Counted from the stretch's first letter, positions 18,712-27,512 are shown. The stretch is 64,000 nt of DNA from Alloactinosynnema sp. L-07 (GCF_900070365.1 NZ_LN850107.1:6386001-6450000), one strand, 5' to 3'. Notes: a model not told the origin generated them from the letters alone. Translations and numbers: made by a program.

Positions 18712-19194
18712 GTGGACGGCGAACTGAGTCATGTGGACGCCAATGGCGCGGCCAGGATGGTCGATGTCTCCGAGAAGGAGGTCACGGCCAGAACGGCTGT
18801 GGCGACTGGGATCGTCCGCACGACCAGAGAGGTCATCGGCTTACTGAGCCGCGACGGCCTGCCCAAAGGTGACGCGCTCGCCACCGCCCGCATCGCCGGG
18901 ATCATGGCCGCCAAGAAGACCCCCGAGTTGGTCCCGCTGTGCCACCCGATCTCGATCTCGGGCGTGCGGCTCGACCTTGATCTCGACGGCTCCGAGGTGC
19001 GGATCACCGCGACCGTGCGCACCAACGACCGCACGGGCGTGGAGATGGAGGCGCTCACCGCGGTGGCGGTCTGCGGCCTGACCCTGCACGACATGATCAA
19101 GGCCGTCGACCCGGCCGCCGTGCTCGACGCCGTCCAGGTGGAACGCAAGGACGGCGGCAAGAGCGGCACGTGGACCCGGAAGGACCACCTGTGA
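18712..19194 (+). CDS. moaC: Cyclic pyranopterin monophosphate synthase (MoaC)
   Basis: The 160-aa MoaC converts the MoaA product into cyclic pyranopterin monophosphate in molybdenum-cofactor synthesis. Family landmarks are MVDVSEKEVTARTAVA, KGDALATARIAGIMAAKKT, the active-site LCHPI, and TGVEMEALTAVAVCGLTLHDMIKA; the catalytic Lys/Asp near the C terminus are in KAVDP. The start is the GTG at 18712. Its TGA stop overlaps the GTG of the first member of a tandem mini-ORF array, and MoaC's last residues HL are echoed at the end of each mini-ORF. Confidence 0.97.
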   Translation: MDGELSHVDANGAARMVDVSEKEVTARTAVATGIVRTTREVIGLLSRDGLPKGDALATARIAGIMAAKKTPELVPLCHPISISGVRLDLDLDGSEVRITATVRTNDRTGVEMEALTAVAVCGLTLHDMIKAVDPAAVLDAVQVERKDGGKSGTWTRKDHL

Positions 19195-19268
19195 CGACTG
19201 AATCGGGTGCGGTATCACGGCGTTTGTCCGGGTCGAGTGGCGGGCAGGCCGAGGGGAGGCACCTGTGA
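19191..19268 (+). CDS. Mini-ORF 1 of the coupled array (25 aa)
   Basis: It starts at the GTG that overlaps moaC's TGA and encodes MTTESGAVSRRLSGSSGGQA followed by EGRHL. It is the most diverged copy at DNA level (GGTGCGGTA versus GGCGCAGTA in later copies, and Arg instead of Ser near the end), so it is probably the ancestral one. The peptide is Ser/Gly-rich with no hydrophobic segment. Confidence 0.4.
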   Translation: MTTESGAVSRRLSGSSGGQAEGRHL

Positions 19269-19342
19269 CCACCGAATCGGGCGCAGTATCACGGCGTTTG
19301 TCCGGGTCGAGTGGCGGGCAGGCCGAGGGGAGCCACCTGTGA
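19265..19342 (+). CDS. Mini-ORF 2 of the coupled array (25 aa)
   Basis: The frame is shifted one base relative to mini-ORF 1 and starts in its stop codon. The peptide differs from copy 1 only at residue 23 (Ser for Arg). The upstream ribosome site is GAGGGGAGG. Confidence 0.4.
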   Translation: MTTESGAVSRRLSGSSGGQAEGSHL

Positions 19343-19416
19343 CCACCGAATCGGGCGCAGTATCACGGCGTTTGTCCGGGTCGAGTGGCGGGCAGGCCGA
19401 GGGGAGCCACCTGTGA
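19339..19416 (+). CDS. Mini-ORF 3 of the coupled array (25 aa)
   Basis: The peptide is identical to that of mini-ORF 2 and is coupled to it by a GTGA overlap, with GAGGGGAGC as ribosome site. Confidence 0.4.
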   Translation: MTTESGAVSRRLSGSSGGQAEGSHL

Positions 19417-19490
19417 CCACCGAATCGGGCGCAGTATCACGGCGTTTGTCCGGGTCGAGTGGCGGGCAGGCCGAGGGGAGCCACCTGTGA
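19413..19490 (+). CDS. Mini-ORF 4 of the coupled array (25 aa)
   Basis: The peptide and ribosome site are identical to copy 3, indicating recent unit duplication or active homogenisation. Confidence 0.4.
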   Translation: MTTESGAVSRRLSGSSGGQAEGSHL

Positions 19491-19564
19491 CCACCGAATC
19501 GGGCGCAGTATCACGGCGTTTGTCCGGGTCGAGTGCCGGCCAGGCCGAGGGGAGCCACCTGTGA
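19487..19564 (+). CDS. Mini-ORF 5 of the coupled array (25 aa)
   Basis: This last copy has Ala at residue 17 (GCC GGC in place of GGC GGG) and ends in the TGA that overlaps the Mog-MoaE start codon, so ribosomes finishing it would be delivered to that gene. Confidence 0.4.
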   Translation: MTTESGAVSRRLSGSSAGQAEGSHL

Positions 19565-20472
19565 CCACCGCGCGAGTCATCACGGCGTCGAACCGCGCCG
19601 CGGACGGCGTCTACGAGGACAAGACCGGCCCGGTCGTCGTGGCCTGGCTGCGGGCCCAGGGCTGCGCCACGCCCGACCCGGTGGTCGTGCGCGACGGCGC
19701 CCCGGTCGAGGCGGCGTTGCGGGCCGCGGTGGCCGACAAGGTCGACGTCGTGGTCACCACGGGCGGCACCGGCATCACCCCGACCGACGGCACCCCCGAG
19801 GCGACGCGGGCCGTGCTGGATTACGAAATCCCCGGCCTGGCCGACGCTATCCGCGCCGCGGGCCTGCCCAAGGTCCCCACCGCCGTGCTGTCGCGCGGCC
19901 TGGCGGGCGTGGCGGGCCGGACCCTGGTGGTGAACCTGCCGGGGTCCTCCGGCGGCGTCCGCGACGGACTCGCGGTGCTGGAGCCAGTGCTCGCCCACGC
20001 CGTCGACCAGCTCAAAGGCGGCGACCACCCCGCCGCCAAGCCCACCCGGGCCCGGGTCCTGCGCGCCGACGTCAGCGAGTCCCCGATCACCGTCGAGGAG
20101 CACGCCGCCCTGGTCGAGGACGACGCGGCGGGCGCGGTGGTCACCTTCGCGGGTGTCGTCCGCGACCACGACCACGGGCGCGGCGTCACGGCGCTGACCT
20201 ACGAGGGCCACCCGACCGCCAAGGACATCGTCGCCGAGGTCGCCACCGAGGTCGCCGCCCGCCACCGGGGCGTGCGTGCCCTGGCGGTGACCCACCGGAT
20301 CGGCGATCTGGCCGTCGGGGACGTCGCCCTGGCCTGCGCGGTGGCCGCCGAGCACCGCAGGGAAGCCTTCACGGCATGTGCGGACTTGGTGGACGAGGTG
20401 AAGGCGCGGCTGCCGATCTGGAAGCACCAGAAGTTCACCGACGGCACCGACGAGTGGGTCAACTGCCCTTAG
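19561..20472 (+). CDS. Fused molybdopterin adenylyltransferase (Mog/MoaB) and molybdopterin synthase large subunit (MoaE)
   Basis: The 303-aa protein joins two Mo-cofactor enzymes. Residues 1-150 are Mog/MoaB (VDVVVTTGGTGITPTDGTPE; GRTLVVNLPGSSGGVRDGL), which adenylylates molybdopterin. From about residue 175 comes MoaE (GAVVTFAGVVRDHDHGRGV; LAVTHRIGDLAVGDVALACA; PIWKHQKFTDGTDEWVNC), which with MoaD converts cPMP to molybdopterin. M. tuberculosis encodes these separately (mog, moaE2). The start is the GTG at 19561 after GAGGGGAGC; longer upstream frames run through the tandem repeat and are artefacts. The 3' end overlaps the convergent methyltransferase gene by 14 bases. Confidence 0.96.
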   Translation: MTTARVITASNRAADGVYEDKTGPVVVAWLRAQGCATPDPVVVRDGAPVEAALRAAVADKVDVVVTTGGTGITPTDGTPEATRAVLDYEIPGLADAIRAAGLPKVPTAVLSRGLAGVAGRTLVVNLPGSSGGVRDGLAVLEPVLAHAVDQLKGGDHPAAKPTRARVLRADVSESPITVEEHAALVEDDAAGAVVTFAGVVRDHDHGRGVTALTYEGHPTAKDIVAEVATEVAARHRGVRALAVTHRIGDLAVGDVALACAVAAEHRREAFTACADLVDEVKARLPIWKHQKFTDGTDEWVNCP

Positions 20473-21265
20473 TAGCGCGGACGATCCAGCACGCACCGTT
20501 GAATCGGACTTCCGCGCCGTGCACGTAAGGGTCGAACGCGGGCCGGACAGTCTCCACGACTCGCTCGCGGGTCGTCTCGTCCACCTCGGGCAGGGCCAGG
20601 CCGAGCGGGCCGAGCCGGGTGAAGTAGCCGACCAGCTCCGACTCCGGTAGGGCGAAGTCCACGTCGAGCGGCTCTAGGTCGACGTCGGCCCAGCCGCTTT
20701 CGGTCAGGATCCCGCGGACCAGGTCCGGGCTCGCCATGCCGAACTGACCTGGGGTGTCCGGTAGGCGGACGGGGAGGGTCAGCAGCGGGGCCGCGGCGCG
20801 TTCGGCGGTCGTCATGAATGGGTTCTCGTCCATCCCTCGCCACACGACCACGCAAAGCCCGCCCCGCGTGGCGCGGCGCAGGTTGGTGAAGGCCCGGACG
20901 GGGTCCGCGAAGAACATGACCCCGAAGCGGGAGATCACCGTGTCGAACGTGCCCGGCTCGAAGTCGTGATCTTGCGCGTCGGCGCGGATGAAGGTGGCCC
21001 GCACACCCGCCAGTTCGGCGCGCTTCTCGGCGGCGGCGATCATCGAGCCGGAGATGTCGACGCCGACGCACGTACCGACCTTGCGCGCCACGGCCACCGT
21101 CGTGCCGCCCGTGCCGCAGCCGACGTCGAGCACGGCGGGTCCGGCGACGGCGTCGACAAGGACGTCTTCCACGGGCTTCAACAGCTTGTCGAGCAGCTCT
21201 TGCGAATCGACCCAGGCGTTGCCCGCGCGGCCGTTCCAGCGCGCCGTCTGGTCTTCGTCGGTCAC
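20459..21265 (-). CDS. Class I SAM-dependent methyltransferase (UbiE/ArsM-like)
   Basis: The 268-aa protein has the SAM-binding motif AVLDVGCGTGGTTVAVA (motif I), an acidic residue after VGVDISGSM, and SRFGVMFFADPVRAFTNLRRA as the post-II region. A second methyltransferase with the same layout occurs at 51279. The GTG at 21265 follows AAGGAGACGATC. It is divergent from a MerR-family gene, with a perfect operator-like palindrome between them, so it is probably the regulator's target. The substrate is unknown. Confidence 0.88.
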   Translation of the reverse strand: MTDEDQTARWNGRAGNAWVDSQELLDKLLKPVEDVLVDAVAGPAVLDVGCGTGGTTVAVARKVGTCVGVDISGSMIAAAEKRAELAGVRATFIRADAQDHDFEPGTFDTVISRFGVMFFADPVRAFTNLRRATRGGLCVVVWRGMDENPFMTTAERAAAPLLTLPVRLPDTPGQFGMASPDLVRGILTESGWADVDLEPLDVDFALPESELVGYFTRLGPLGLALPEVDETTRERVVETVRPAFDPYVHGAEVRFNGACWIVRATKGS

Positions 21266-21307
21266 GATCGTCTCCTTGCCTCCACGAACCGGAGCTGCCA
21301 CTGTCCT

Positions 21308-21327
21308 ACTTCAAGTCGACTTGAAGT
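21308..21327. promoter_or_regulatory. MerR-family operator (perfect 20-bp palindrome)
   Basis: ACTTCAAGTCGACTTGAAGT is perfectly self-complementary and lies in the 77-base gap between the divergent methyltransferase and merR-like genes. MerR/SoxR-family operators have this type of CTCAAG/CTTGAG-like dyad positioned in the promoter spacer, so the adjacent MerR protein probably binds here and controls both genes. Confidence 0.8.
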
Positions 21328-21342
21328 CAAGTGGGTGAGGCA

Positions 21343-21762
21343 GTGGACATCGCCGAGGTGGCGCGGGCTGCGGGTCTGACCGCGTCGACGCTGCGGTTCT
21401 ATGAGGAGAAGGGCCTGATCGCCTCGACCGGCCGCAGGGGCCTGCGGCGCCAGTTCGACCCCGGTGTGCTGGAGCGGCTCGCCCTGATCGCGCTGGGCCG
21501 CTCGGCGGGCTTCGCGCTCGATGAGATCGCGCTCATGTTCGCGCCCGACGGGCGGCCGCGCATCGACCGCGACCTGCTCACCGCCAAGGCTGACGAGTTG
21601 GACCGGAGGATCCGCGAGCTGGAGGTCATGCGCGAGGGCCTGCGGCACGCCGCGGCCTGCCCGGCGCCCAGTCATCTGGAGTGTCCGACGTTCCGCCGCA
21701 TCCTCGGCGACGCCCTGGCCGGAAATGGGGCCGATCCCCTCACCGCCGGGGGTACGCGGTGA
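21343..21762 (+). CDS. MerR-family transcriptional regulator
   Basis: The ~139-aa protein starts with the MerR DNA-binding domain (DIAEVARAAGLTASTLRFYEEKGLIAS...RRQFDPGVLERLALIALGRSAGFALDEIA), has a coiled dimerisation helix (LLTAKADELDRRIRELEVMREGLRHAA), and ends with a Cys-containing tail (ACPAPSHLECPTF) that might sense metal or redox. Two GTGs are possible: 21331 directly abuts the operator, whereas 21343 follows GGTGAGG, so the latter is chosen. It probably regulates the divergent methyltransferase gene and itself. Confidence 0.9.
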   Translation: MDIAEVARAAGLTASTLRFYEEKGLIASTGRRGLRRQFDPGVLERLALIALGRSAGFALDEIALMFAPDGRPRIDRDLLTAKADELDRRIRELEVMREGLRHAAACPAPSHLECPTFRRILGDALAGNGADPLTAGGTR

Positions 21763-21800
21763 GGGGATCGGAGTTGGGATCCCGGTAACGGGACGTCGAA

Positions 21801-22754
<954 letters not shown>

Positions 22755-22910
22755 TCACAGTAACGGTGAGCGAACGGCTCGCGATCACCGTATTTCCGCA
22801 GGTCAGCGAGTTGTGTTTCGCTGTTATGATTCCGTGTCCGTGTCGAGATAATTAACGCTCGGTGAGGCATGACTCACGTCCACTGGGCCGCCTGAGAGTT
22901 GGCGGAAGGC

Positions 22911-23168
22911 TCAGCCGCCCGCGAACGGCGGCAGCACGTCCAGCCCGGCGCGGTCGCCCAGCGGCAGCGACCGATCGCGCACCGCGACGCCGTCGAGCAG
23001 GAAGCTCGACGCCCGCAGCACCCGCGACAGCGCGTCGCCGTGGCGGTCCACGAGCGCCGTGAGCGCGTCGGCCACCGTCGCGTCCGCGGGCAGGGAGATG
23101 CTCTCCTCCTGGACGCCCGCGGCGACGCGTGCTCCGGCGAAATACCGCACTGTGACGGCGAGTGCCAT
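22911..23168 (-). CDS. moaD: MoaD sulfur-carrier protein (molybdopterin synthase small subunit)
   Basis: The 85-aa ubiquitin-like protein begins LAVTVRYFAGARVAAGVQEE and ends with the obligatory Gly-Gly (LPPFAGG), which is thiocarboxylated to deliver sulfur to MoaE. The ATG at 23168 lies 2 bases after the moaA stop, so both are in one operon. Longer in-frame extensions upstream are antisense to nothing sensible and are rejected. The partner MoaE is the C-terminal half of the fusion at 19561. Confidence 0.94.
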   Translation of the reverse strand: MALAVTVRYFAGARVAAGVQEESISLPADATVADALTALVDRHGDALSRVLRASSFLLDGVAVRDRSLPLGDRAGLDVLPPFAGG

Positions 23169-23170
23169 GC

Positions 23171-24226
23171 TCAGCCCCCGATCGCGCTCATCGGCCGCAG
23201 CGGCTGGGCGAACCCGGCCTCGTTGATCTGGTGTCCGGCCAGTTTGGCCCACATGGTGGCCCGCCACAGCTCGGCGATCTCGTCGTCGCCCGCGCCCGCG
23301 CGCAGGGGGGCGCGCAGGTCGGTCTCGGTCTGGCTGAACAGGCATGAGCGCAGCGCGCCGTCGGCGGTGAGCCGGGTGCGGTCGCAGTCGCCGCAGAAGG
23401 GCCTGGTGACCGAGGCGATCACGCCGACGTCGGCGGGTCCGCCGTCGACCAGCCACCGCTCCGCGGGCGCCGCGCCGCGCGGGCTCGCGCTGGGGGTCAG
23501 CTCGAACTCGGCGCCCAGCAGTTCCAGGATCCGTTCCGCGGTAAGCATTTCCGCGCGGTTCCAGCCGTGCTGGGGGTCCAGCGGCATCTGCTCGATGAAC
23601 CGGAGGTGGTAGCCGTTGTCGACGCAGTAGCGCAGCAGGTCGGGCGCTTCGTCGTCGTTGACCCCGGGCAGCAGCACCGCGTTGACCTTCACCGGACTGA
23701 GCCCGGCGGCGCGGGCCGCGGCCAAGCCGTCGAGCACGTCGCCGAGCCGGTCGCGCCGGGTGATCTCGGCGAACCGCTCCGGCCGCAGCGTGTCGAGGGA
23801 GACGTTGATCCGGTCGAGCCCGGCCTCCACAAGCGCGCGGGCGCGGCGCACCAGGCCGATGCCGTTGGTGGTCATCGAGATCCGCGGCCGCGGGTCGAGG
23901 GCGGCGGTCGCGGCGATGATGCCTTCGAGTTCGCGTCGCAGCGTGGGCTCACCGCCAGTGAAGCGGACGTTGGTCACGCCCAGCGACTCGACCGCGATCC
24001 GGATCAGCCGGACGAGTTCGTCCGCGCTGAGCATCTGGCCGCCGGGCATCCAGTCCAGGCCCTCGGCGGGCATGCAGTAGGTGCAGCGCAGGTTGCAGCG
24101 GTCGGTGAGGGAAACCCGCAGGTCGGCGGCCACCCGGCCGAAGGTGTCGATGAGCGCGGGCGTGTCCGGCCGAGTGCCCGAGGAGGCCCTGGGCACCGCG
24201 GGGAGTCCGAGATCAACCGCTGTCAC
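23171..24226 (-). CDS. moaA: GTP 3',8-cyclase (MoaA), radical SAM enzyme
   Basis: The 351-aa radical SAM protein catalyses the first step of molybdenum-cofactor synthesis. The N-terminal cluster motif is RCNLRCTYC (CxxxCxxC), followed by [13 protein letters not shown] and SMTTNGIGL. The C-terminal second Fe-S cluster ligands are in [20 protein letters not shown], and the protein ends MSAIGG with the conserved Gly-Gly tail. The GTG at 24226 is used. It is transcribed before moaD and converges with the MoaC/Mog-MoaE operon across rpf. Confidence 0.97.
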   Translation of the reverse strand: MTAVDLGLPAVPRASSGTRPDTPALIDTFGRVAADLRVSLTDRCNLRCTYCMPAEGLDWMPGGQMLSADELVRLIRIAVESLGVTNVRFTGGEPTLRRELEGIIAATAALDPRPRISMTTNGIGLVRRARALVEAGLDRINVSLDTLRPERFAEITRRDRLGDVLDGLAAARAAGLSPVKVNAVLLPGVNDDEAPDLLRYCVDNGYHLRFIEQMPLDPQHGWNRAEMLTAERILELLGAEFELTPSASPRGAAPAERWLVDGGPADVGVIASVTRPFCGDCDRTRLTADGALRSCLFSQTETDLRAPLRAGAGDDEIAELWRATMWAKLAGHQINEAGFAQPLRPMSAIGG

Positions 24227-24440
24227 CCGATCAAGCGTAGTCGTGTTTTCTTCGATTGGGCTTACGCGCGGCGCACGTCAGCACATCAGCGGAGTCGACG
24301 GATCTCCGTGGCTGCGTCCGTTTCAGGATGACAGGAACGTGGATGCGGCGAGAGCGGCCACCGTGCGCCGTACTTCCGGATGGGCGAAAGAGGCTTGCTC
24401 CGTGGCGGCTCCGCCGAGGTCACTGGGTAGCCTCCGGGCC

Positions 24441-25223
24441 ATGCGGTGGACGTACCTGATGGACATGGACGGGGTGCTGGTGCATGAGGAGCACCTGATC
24501 CCGGGCGCGGACGCGGTGATCGCCGAACTAACGTCGGCGGACACACCTTTCCTGGTGCTGACCAACAACTCGATCTACACCCCGCGCGACCTGCGGGCCC
24601 GCCTGCTGCGCACCGGCCTCGACGTGCCGGAGAAAGCCATCTGGACCTCCGCGCTGGCCACCGCCCGGTTCCTCGACACCCAGCGCCCCGGCGGCTCGGC
24701 CTACGTCATCGGCGAGGCCGGGCTGACCACCGCGCTGCACGAGATCGGCTACGTGCTGACCGACCGCGACCCGGACTACGTCGTCCTCGGCGAGACCCGC
24801 ACCTACAGCTTCACCGCGATCACCCGCGCGATCCGCCTGGTCGAGCAGGGCGCGCGGTTCATCGCCACCAACCCCGACGCCACCGGCCCCAGCCGCGAGG
24901 GCTCGCTACCCGCGACCGGCTCGGTGGCCGCCCTGATCGAGCGCGCGACCGGCCGCGCGCCGTACTACGTGGGCAAGCCGAACCCGCTGATGATGCGCTC
25001 GGGTCTGCGCTCGCTCGGCGCGCACTCGGAGAACACCCTGATGATCGGCGACCGGATGGACACCGACGTCCGCAGCGGCCTGGAGGCCGGGCTGCGCACG
25101 ATCCTGGTGCTCACCGGGATCTCCGGCCGCGACACCGCCGAGCTGTTCCCCTACCGCCCGACCCGCGTGATCGACTCCATCGCCGACCTCGTGGGACACA
25201 CTGGGAATCCGTTTCCGGAATGA
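24441..25223 (+). CDS. HAD-superfamily IIA (NagD-like) phosphatase
   Basis: The 260-aa protein has HAD motif [11 protein letters not shown], motif [15 protein letters not shown], the lysine motif [11 protein letters not shown], and motif [19 protein letters not shown]. The C2 cap (NagD type) lies between motifs II and III. Such enzymes dephosphorylate sugar- or nucleotide-like substrates in the cytoplasm. The ATG at 24441 is chosen because the fold begins there; upstream in-frame sequence has no homology-like character. Its stop overlaps a possible ATG of the following metallophosphatase. Confidence 0.92.
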   Translation: MRWTYLMDMDGVLVHEEHLIPGADAVIAELTSADTPFLVLTNNSIYTPRDLRARLLRTGLDVPEKAIWTSALATARFLDTQRPGGSAYVIGEAGLTTALHEIGYVLTDRDPDYVVLGETRTYSFTAITRAIRLVEQGARFIATNPDATGPSREGSLPATGSVAALIERATGRAPYYVGKPNPLMMRSGLRSLGAHSENTLMIGDRMDTDVRSGLEAGLRTILVLTGISGRDTAELFPYRPTRVIDSIADLVGHTGNPFPE

Positions 25224-25291
25224 TCGCCCCGATCACTGCGCGACTGGGGGTGCGCTCGCCTATCGTCGGATCCGTGGAGGAAGACAGAGCC

Positions 25292-26086
25292 GTGACGCGC
25301 ACCTTCGTGGTCGGCGACGTCCACGGCCACCGCGACGAACTCGTCGACGCCCTGCACCGCGCGGGCCTCGTCGACCCGGACGGAACCTGGTCCGGCGACG
25401 ACGCCCACGTGTGGTTCCTCGGCGACTTCGTCGACCGCGGCCCCGACGGCATCGGCGTGATCGACCTGGTGCGTGCCCTGGCCGACTCCGCCGCCGACGC
25501 GGGTGGGCACGTGGAGACGCTGCTGGGCAACCATGAGGTGCTTCTGCTGGGTATGCACAAGTTCGGGGACACGGAGGTCCCGTCGGACTTCGGCCCCCGC
25601 AGCTTCGCCCGCAGCTGGGAGATGAACGGCGGCATGGTCAGCGACCAGGAGGCGCTGACCGAGGACCACCTGGACTGGCTGATCGAGCGCCCCGTCCTCG
25701 CGTTGGTCGGCGACCACCTGCTGATGCACTCCGACACCTTGGAATACCTGCACTGGGGCGCCGACATCGCCACGATCAACGAGTCGGTCAGCAAGATCCT
25801 GCGCTCCGACGACATCGTCGAATGGTGGGAAGTCTGGCGGCGGATGACGACGCGGTACGCGTTTCGGGGGCCACAGGGGGAAGAGGTCGCCGACGATGTT
25901 CTGTCCGCTTTGGGCGGTTCTCAGGTCGTCCATGGCCACTCGGTGATCGCGGACCAGGTCGGGCGGCTGCCGGTGGAGATCGACGGGCCTCATCTGTATG
26001 CGGGCGGGAAGGCGTTGGGGGTGGACGCTGGGGTGTTCGTCGGCGGGCCGTGCCTGGTGGTCGAACTGCCCTGGTCGGCGGACTAG
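25292..26086 (+). CDS. Calcineurin-like metallophosphoesterase (bis(5'-nucleosyl)-tetraphosphatase-like)
   Basis: The 264-aa protein has the metallophosphatase motifs in order: GDVHGH (1), GDFVDRGPDG (2), LLGNHEVLLLG (3), HSDTLEYLHWG (4) and VVHGHS (5), binding two metal ions. The start is the GTG at 25292 after GGAGGAAGAC; an ATG at 25220 overlapping the HAD stop is possible but adds a poorly conserved N terminus. Its last codons (ELPWSAD, stop) recur twice downstream (27468-27512 and 28866-28909) as detached tails, marking recombination or insertion points in the toxin/immunity island that follows. Confidence 0.9.
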   Translation: MTRTFVVGDVHGHRDELVDALHRAGLVDPDGTWSGDDAHVWFLGDFVDRGPDGIGVIDLVRALADSAADAGGHVETLLGNHEVLLLGMHKFGDTEVPSDFGPRSFARSWEMNGGMVSDQEALTEDHLDWLIERPVLALVGDHLLMHSDTLEYLHWGADIATINESVSKILRSDDIVEWWEVWRRMTTRYAFRGPQGEEVADDVLSALGGSQVVHGHSVIADQVGRLPVEIDGPHLYAGGKALGVDAGVFVGGPCLVVELPWSAD

Positions 26087-26093
26087 ACCCCGG

Positions 26094-26345
26094 ATGTCAG
26101 CGGGCGCGGTTCGGGCGTTGGTCGGCTCGATCGCAGACTCGGCGCCGATCGCTCGTGCGGCGACGGTGGCCGACGAGATTCGAGCGAATGTCTCGTCGCT
26201 CGACAACCTCTTGCAGACTTCGACCAGCCAGGATGCGCGGACCGCGGTCGCGGAACTCGCGTTGGCCGCGGATCTGGTTCGTGAGGCGGGGGTCGCACTC
26301 GACACCGCGGCGCAGTTGTGTCGAGCCTGGGCGACGGGAAGTTAG
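26094..26345 (+). CDS. Small helical protein upstream of the deaminase toxin gene
   Basis: The 83-aa product, MSAGAVRALVGSIADSAPIA onward, is predicted almost entirely alpha-helical with an Ala/Leu heptad-like pattern and no membrane segment. It starts at an ATG 8 bases after the metallophosphatase stop and ends 5 bases before the toxin gene start, so it is part of the toxin cassette. Similar short helical genes precede SCP1.201-type deaminase toxins in actinomycetes; export adaptor or chaperone is a guess. The family is not recognised with certainty. Confidence 0.6.
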   Translation: MSAGAVRALVGSIADSAPIARAATVADEIRANVSSLDNLLQTSTSQDARTAVAELALAADLVREAGVALDTAAQLCRAWATGS

Positions 26346-26349
26346 CGAG

Positions 26350-27075
26350 GTGTCGGTCGAACGCCTTGTCGTCGCCATCAGCAGATGTGCCTTGTTACCG
26401 GTGGAGGAACTTCGACACCTGGGTACCTGGATCGATGATCAAGCCGCGCCACCGCTGCACAGGCTCGCGCTGGAATCTGCTCGTCCCGAACTCACGCGAG
26501 CGGTCGTTGCCTTGGTGTGGCGCGCGAGGCGATCGACAGGGCGTTGCTGCTGATCGATGCGGCAACGAACAGACTTGAGTCCTATCGTGTCGAACTCACG
26601 GGTGGACCCATCACGGCGGTCGCGCCGAGGCAGGCCGAGCGGGCTCGCGAGGATCGATACGCGGATGTCCGGGCCCGGTTGGCGCCACCGGCGCCAGGCG
26701 CCCGAACCAATGGGAAGTGGATCGACGCGGCAGGCGATGAGCACGACCTGGTCAGCGGCAATCGGGACGAATGGTTCGCTGCGGCCGCTGCCTACGCGCG
26801 CGAGCGCGGCTGGGTGAAAGGCAGTGCGGTCCTTGGCCAGACATGTAGAGGTCAAGTTCGCCATGCGTCTGCGCGCTCGTCACGCTGAGCGTCAACCAGA
26901 CGATTCGCCGATCGACGAGACGATCGTGATAGATCGGCCGCCTTGCGGTGTCGCCGCGCCGGGCGAGTGGACCTGCGATGCCACCCTCGATGATTGGCTG
27001 CCACCGGGTGCCAAACTGACCGTGATCGACCGGGACGGCAACCGCTACACCTACCGGGGAACTGAGGACGCATGA
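26350..27075 (+). pseudogene. DddA-like (SCP1.201 family) deaminase toxin gene with two frameshifts
   Basis: Read through, this would be about 241 aa: a helical N domain (SVERLVVAISRC...) and a C-terminal deaminase toxin. The product is split over frames. It shifts near 26515-26520 into LLLIDAATNRL...NGKWIDAAGDEHDLVSG...ERGWVKGSAVL, and back near 26835 (an extra G in CCTTGGCC) into ARHVEVKFAMRL...PPCGVAAPGEWTCD...LPPGAKLTVID. HVE and PCG...C are the zinc/catalytic motifs of this double-stranded DNA cytosine deaminase family. The two shifts compensate overall. As read, only a 67-residue truncated product would form. The end overlaps the immunity gene (ATGA). Assembly error must be excluded. 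Confidence 0.75.
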
Positions 27076-27458
27076 CGATCGAGGCCCGCTATCGCACTCT
27101 CGATGGTGGCCAGGTAGGCGAGGAAGTCCTCCACCTCGCCGCGGATGGTGTCGACCGGCTGGTCGAAGTGCTTGCCGCAGCGCCTTTCGGGGTCGCAATG
27201 CGACCTGTCGGGGCTGAGTTCGTCAACGAACTCATCGTGGGGATCCGCGGCGACCTTGGGGCGATCTACTTCACCGATGAGACCGGTTCTTGGTACACCG
27301 AAGGACCAACCCCCGACGACGAGGGTCCCGTCTACGCCGAAGTCGACTTCCCTGACCACAGCGAACTGCCGACTGACAAAATCGAACGGGCACTAGAGGA
27401 ATATCTGCGGACTGGTGCGCGGCCGACCTGCGTTGCCTGGCAGGTCGACCCTTATTAG
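27072..27458 (+). CDS. Imm1-family immunity protein
   Basis: The 128-aa intact protein has the Imm1 layout: an N-terminal helix-strand segment (VGEEVLHLAADGVDRLVEVL), a beta-rich middle (ELIVGIRGDLGAIYFTDETGSWYTEG), and a C-terminal helix with EEYLRTGARPTCVAWQ. Imm1 proteins neutralise SCP1.201/DddA-type deaminase toxins and are encoded directly downstream of them. The ATG overlaps the toxin TGA (ATGA), indicating strict coupling. Unlike its partner, this gene shows no lesion, as expected if immunity is retained against related strains. Confidence 0.85.
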   Translation: MTIEARYRTLDGGQVGEEVLHLAADGVDRLVEVLAAAPFGVAMRPVGAEFVNELIVGIRGDLGAIYFTDETGSWYTEGPTPDDEGPVYAEVDFPDHSELPTDKIERALEEYLRTGARPTCVAWQVDPY

Positions 27459-27467
27459 TCGGTGGGA

Positions 27468-27512
27468 GCGGACGCCGTGTTCGGGGCCGAACCGCCATGG
27501 TCGGCGGACTAG
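27468..27512 (+). pseudogene. Detached 3' tail of the metallophosphatase gene, copy B
   Basis: About 45 bases reproduce the end of the metallophosphatase frame (GADAVFGAEPPWSAD, stop) with a 21-base internal loss relative to the intact gene. The terminal TGGTCGGCGGACTAG is identical. Its TAG shares CTAG with the stop of an opposed Imm1 fragment. Confidence 0.7.

Larger units (their letters stand above)
19191..19570 (+). repeat. Five tandem 74-bp repeats, each a coupled mini-ORF
   Basis: The unit (copies begin at 19201, 19275, 19349, 19423 and 19497 at AATCGGG) has a period of exactly 74 bases with very few substitutions; copies 2-4 are nearly identical. Every unit carries GAGGGGAGC, then GTG whose last bases overlap the TGA of the previous frame (GTGA). 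Five 25-residue frames result, at 19191-19268, 19265-19342, 19339-19416, 19413-19490 and 19487-19564. Since 74 is not a multiple of three, each junction shifts frame by one base, which the GTGA overlap requires. The last GTG (19561) is the start of the Mog-MoaE gene. Confidence 0.95.

Noticed and set aside
19191..19570. CRISPR array
   Set aside because: The units are contiguous 74-bp repeats without unique spacers and contain coupled reading frames.
24227..24440. A gene or riboswitch between moaA and the HAD phosphatase
   Set aside because: Frames here have no family-like sequence or good ribosome sites, and no molybdenum-cofactor riboswitch-like structure was recognised.
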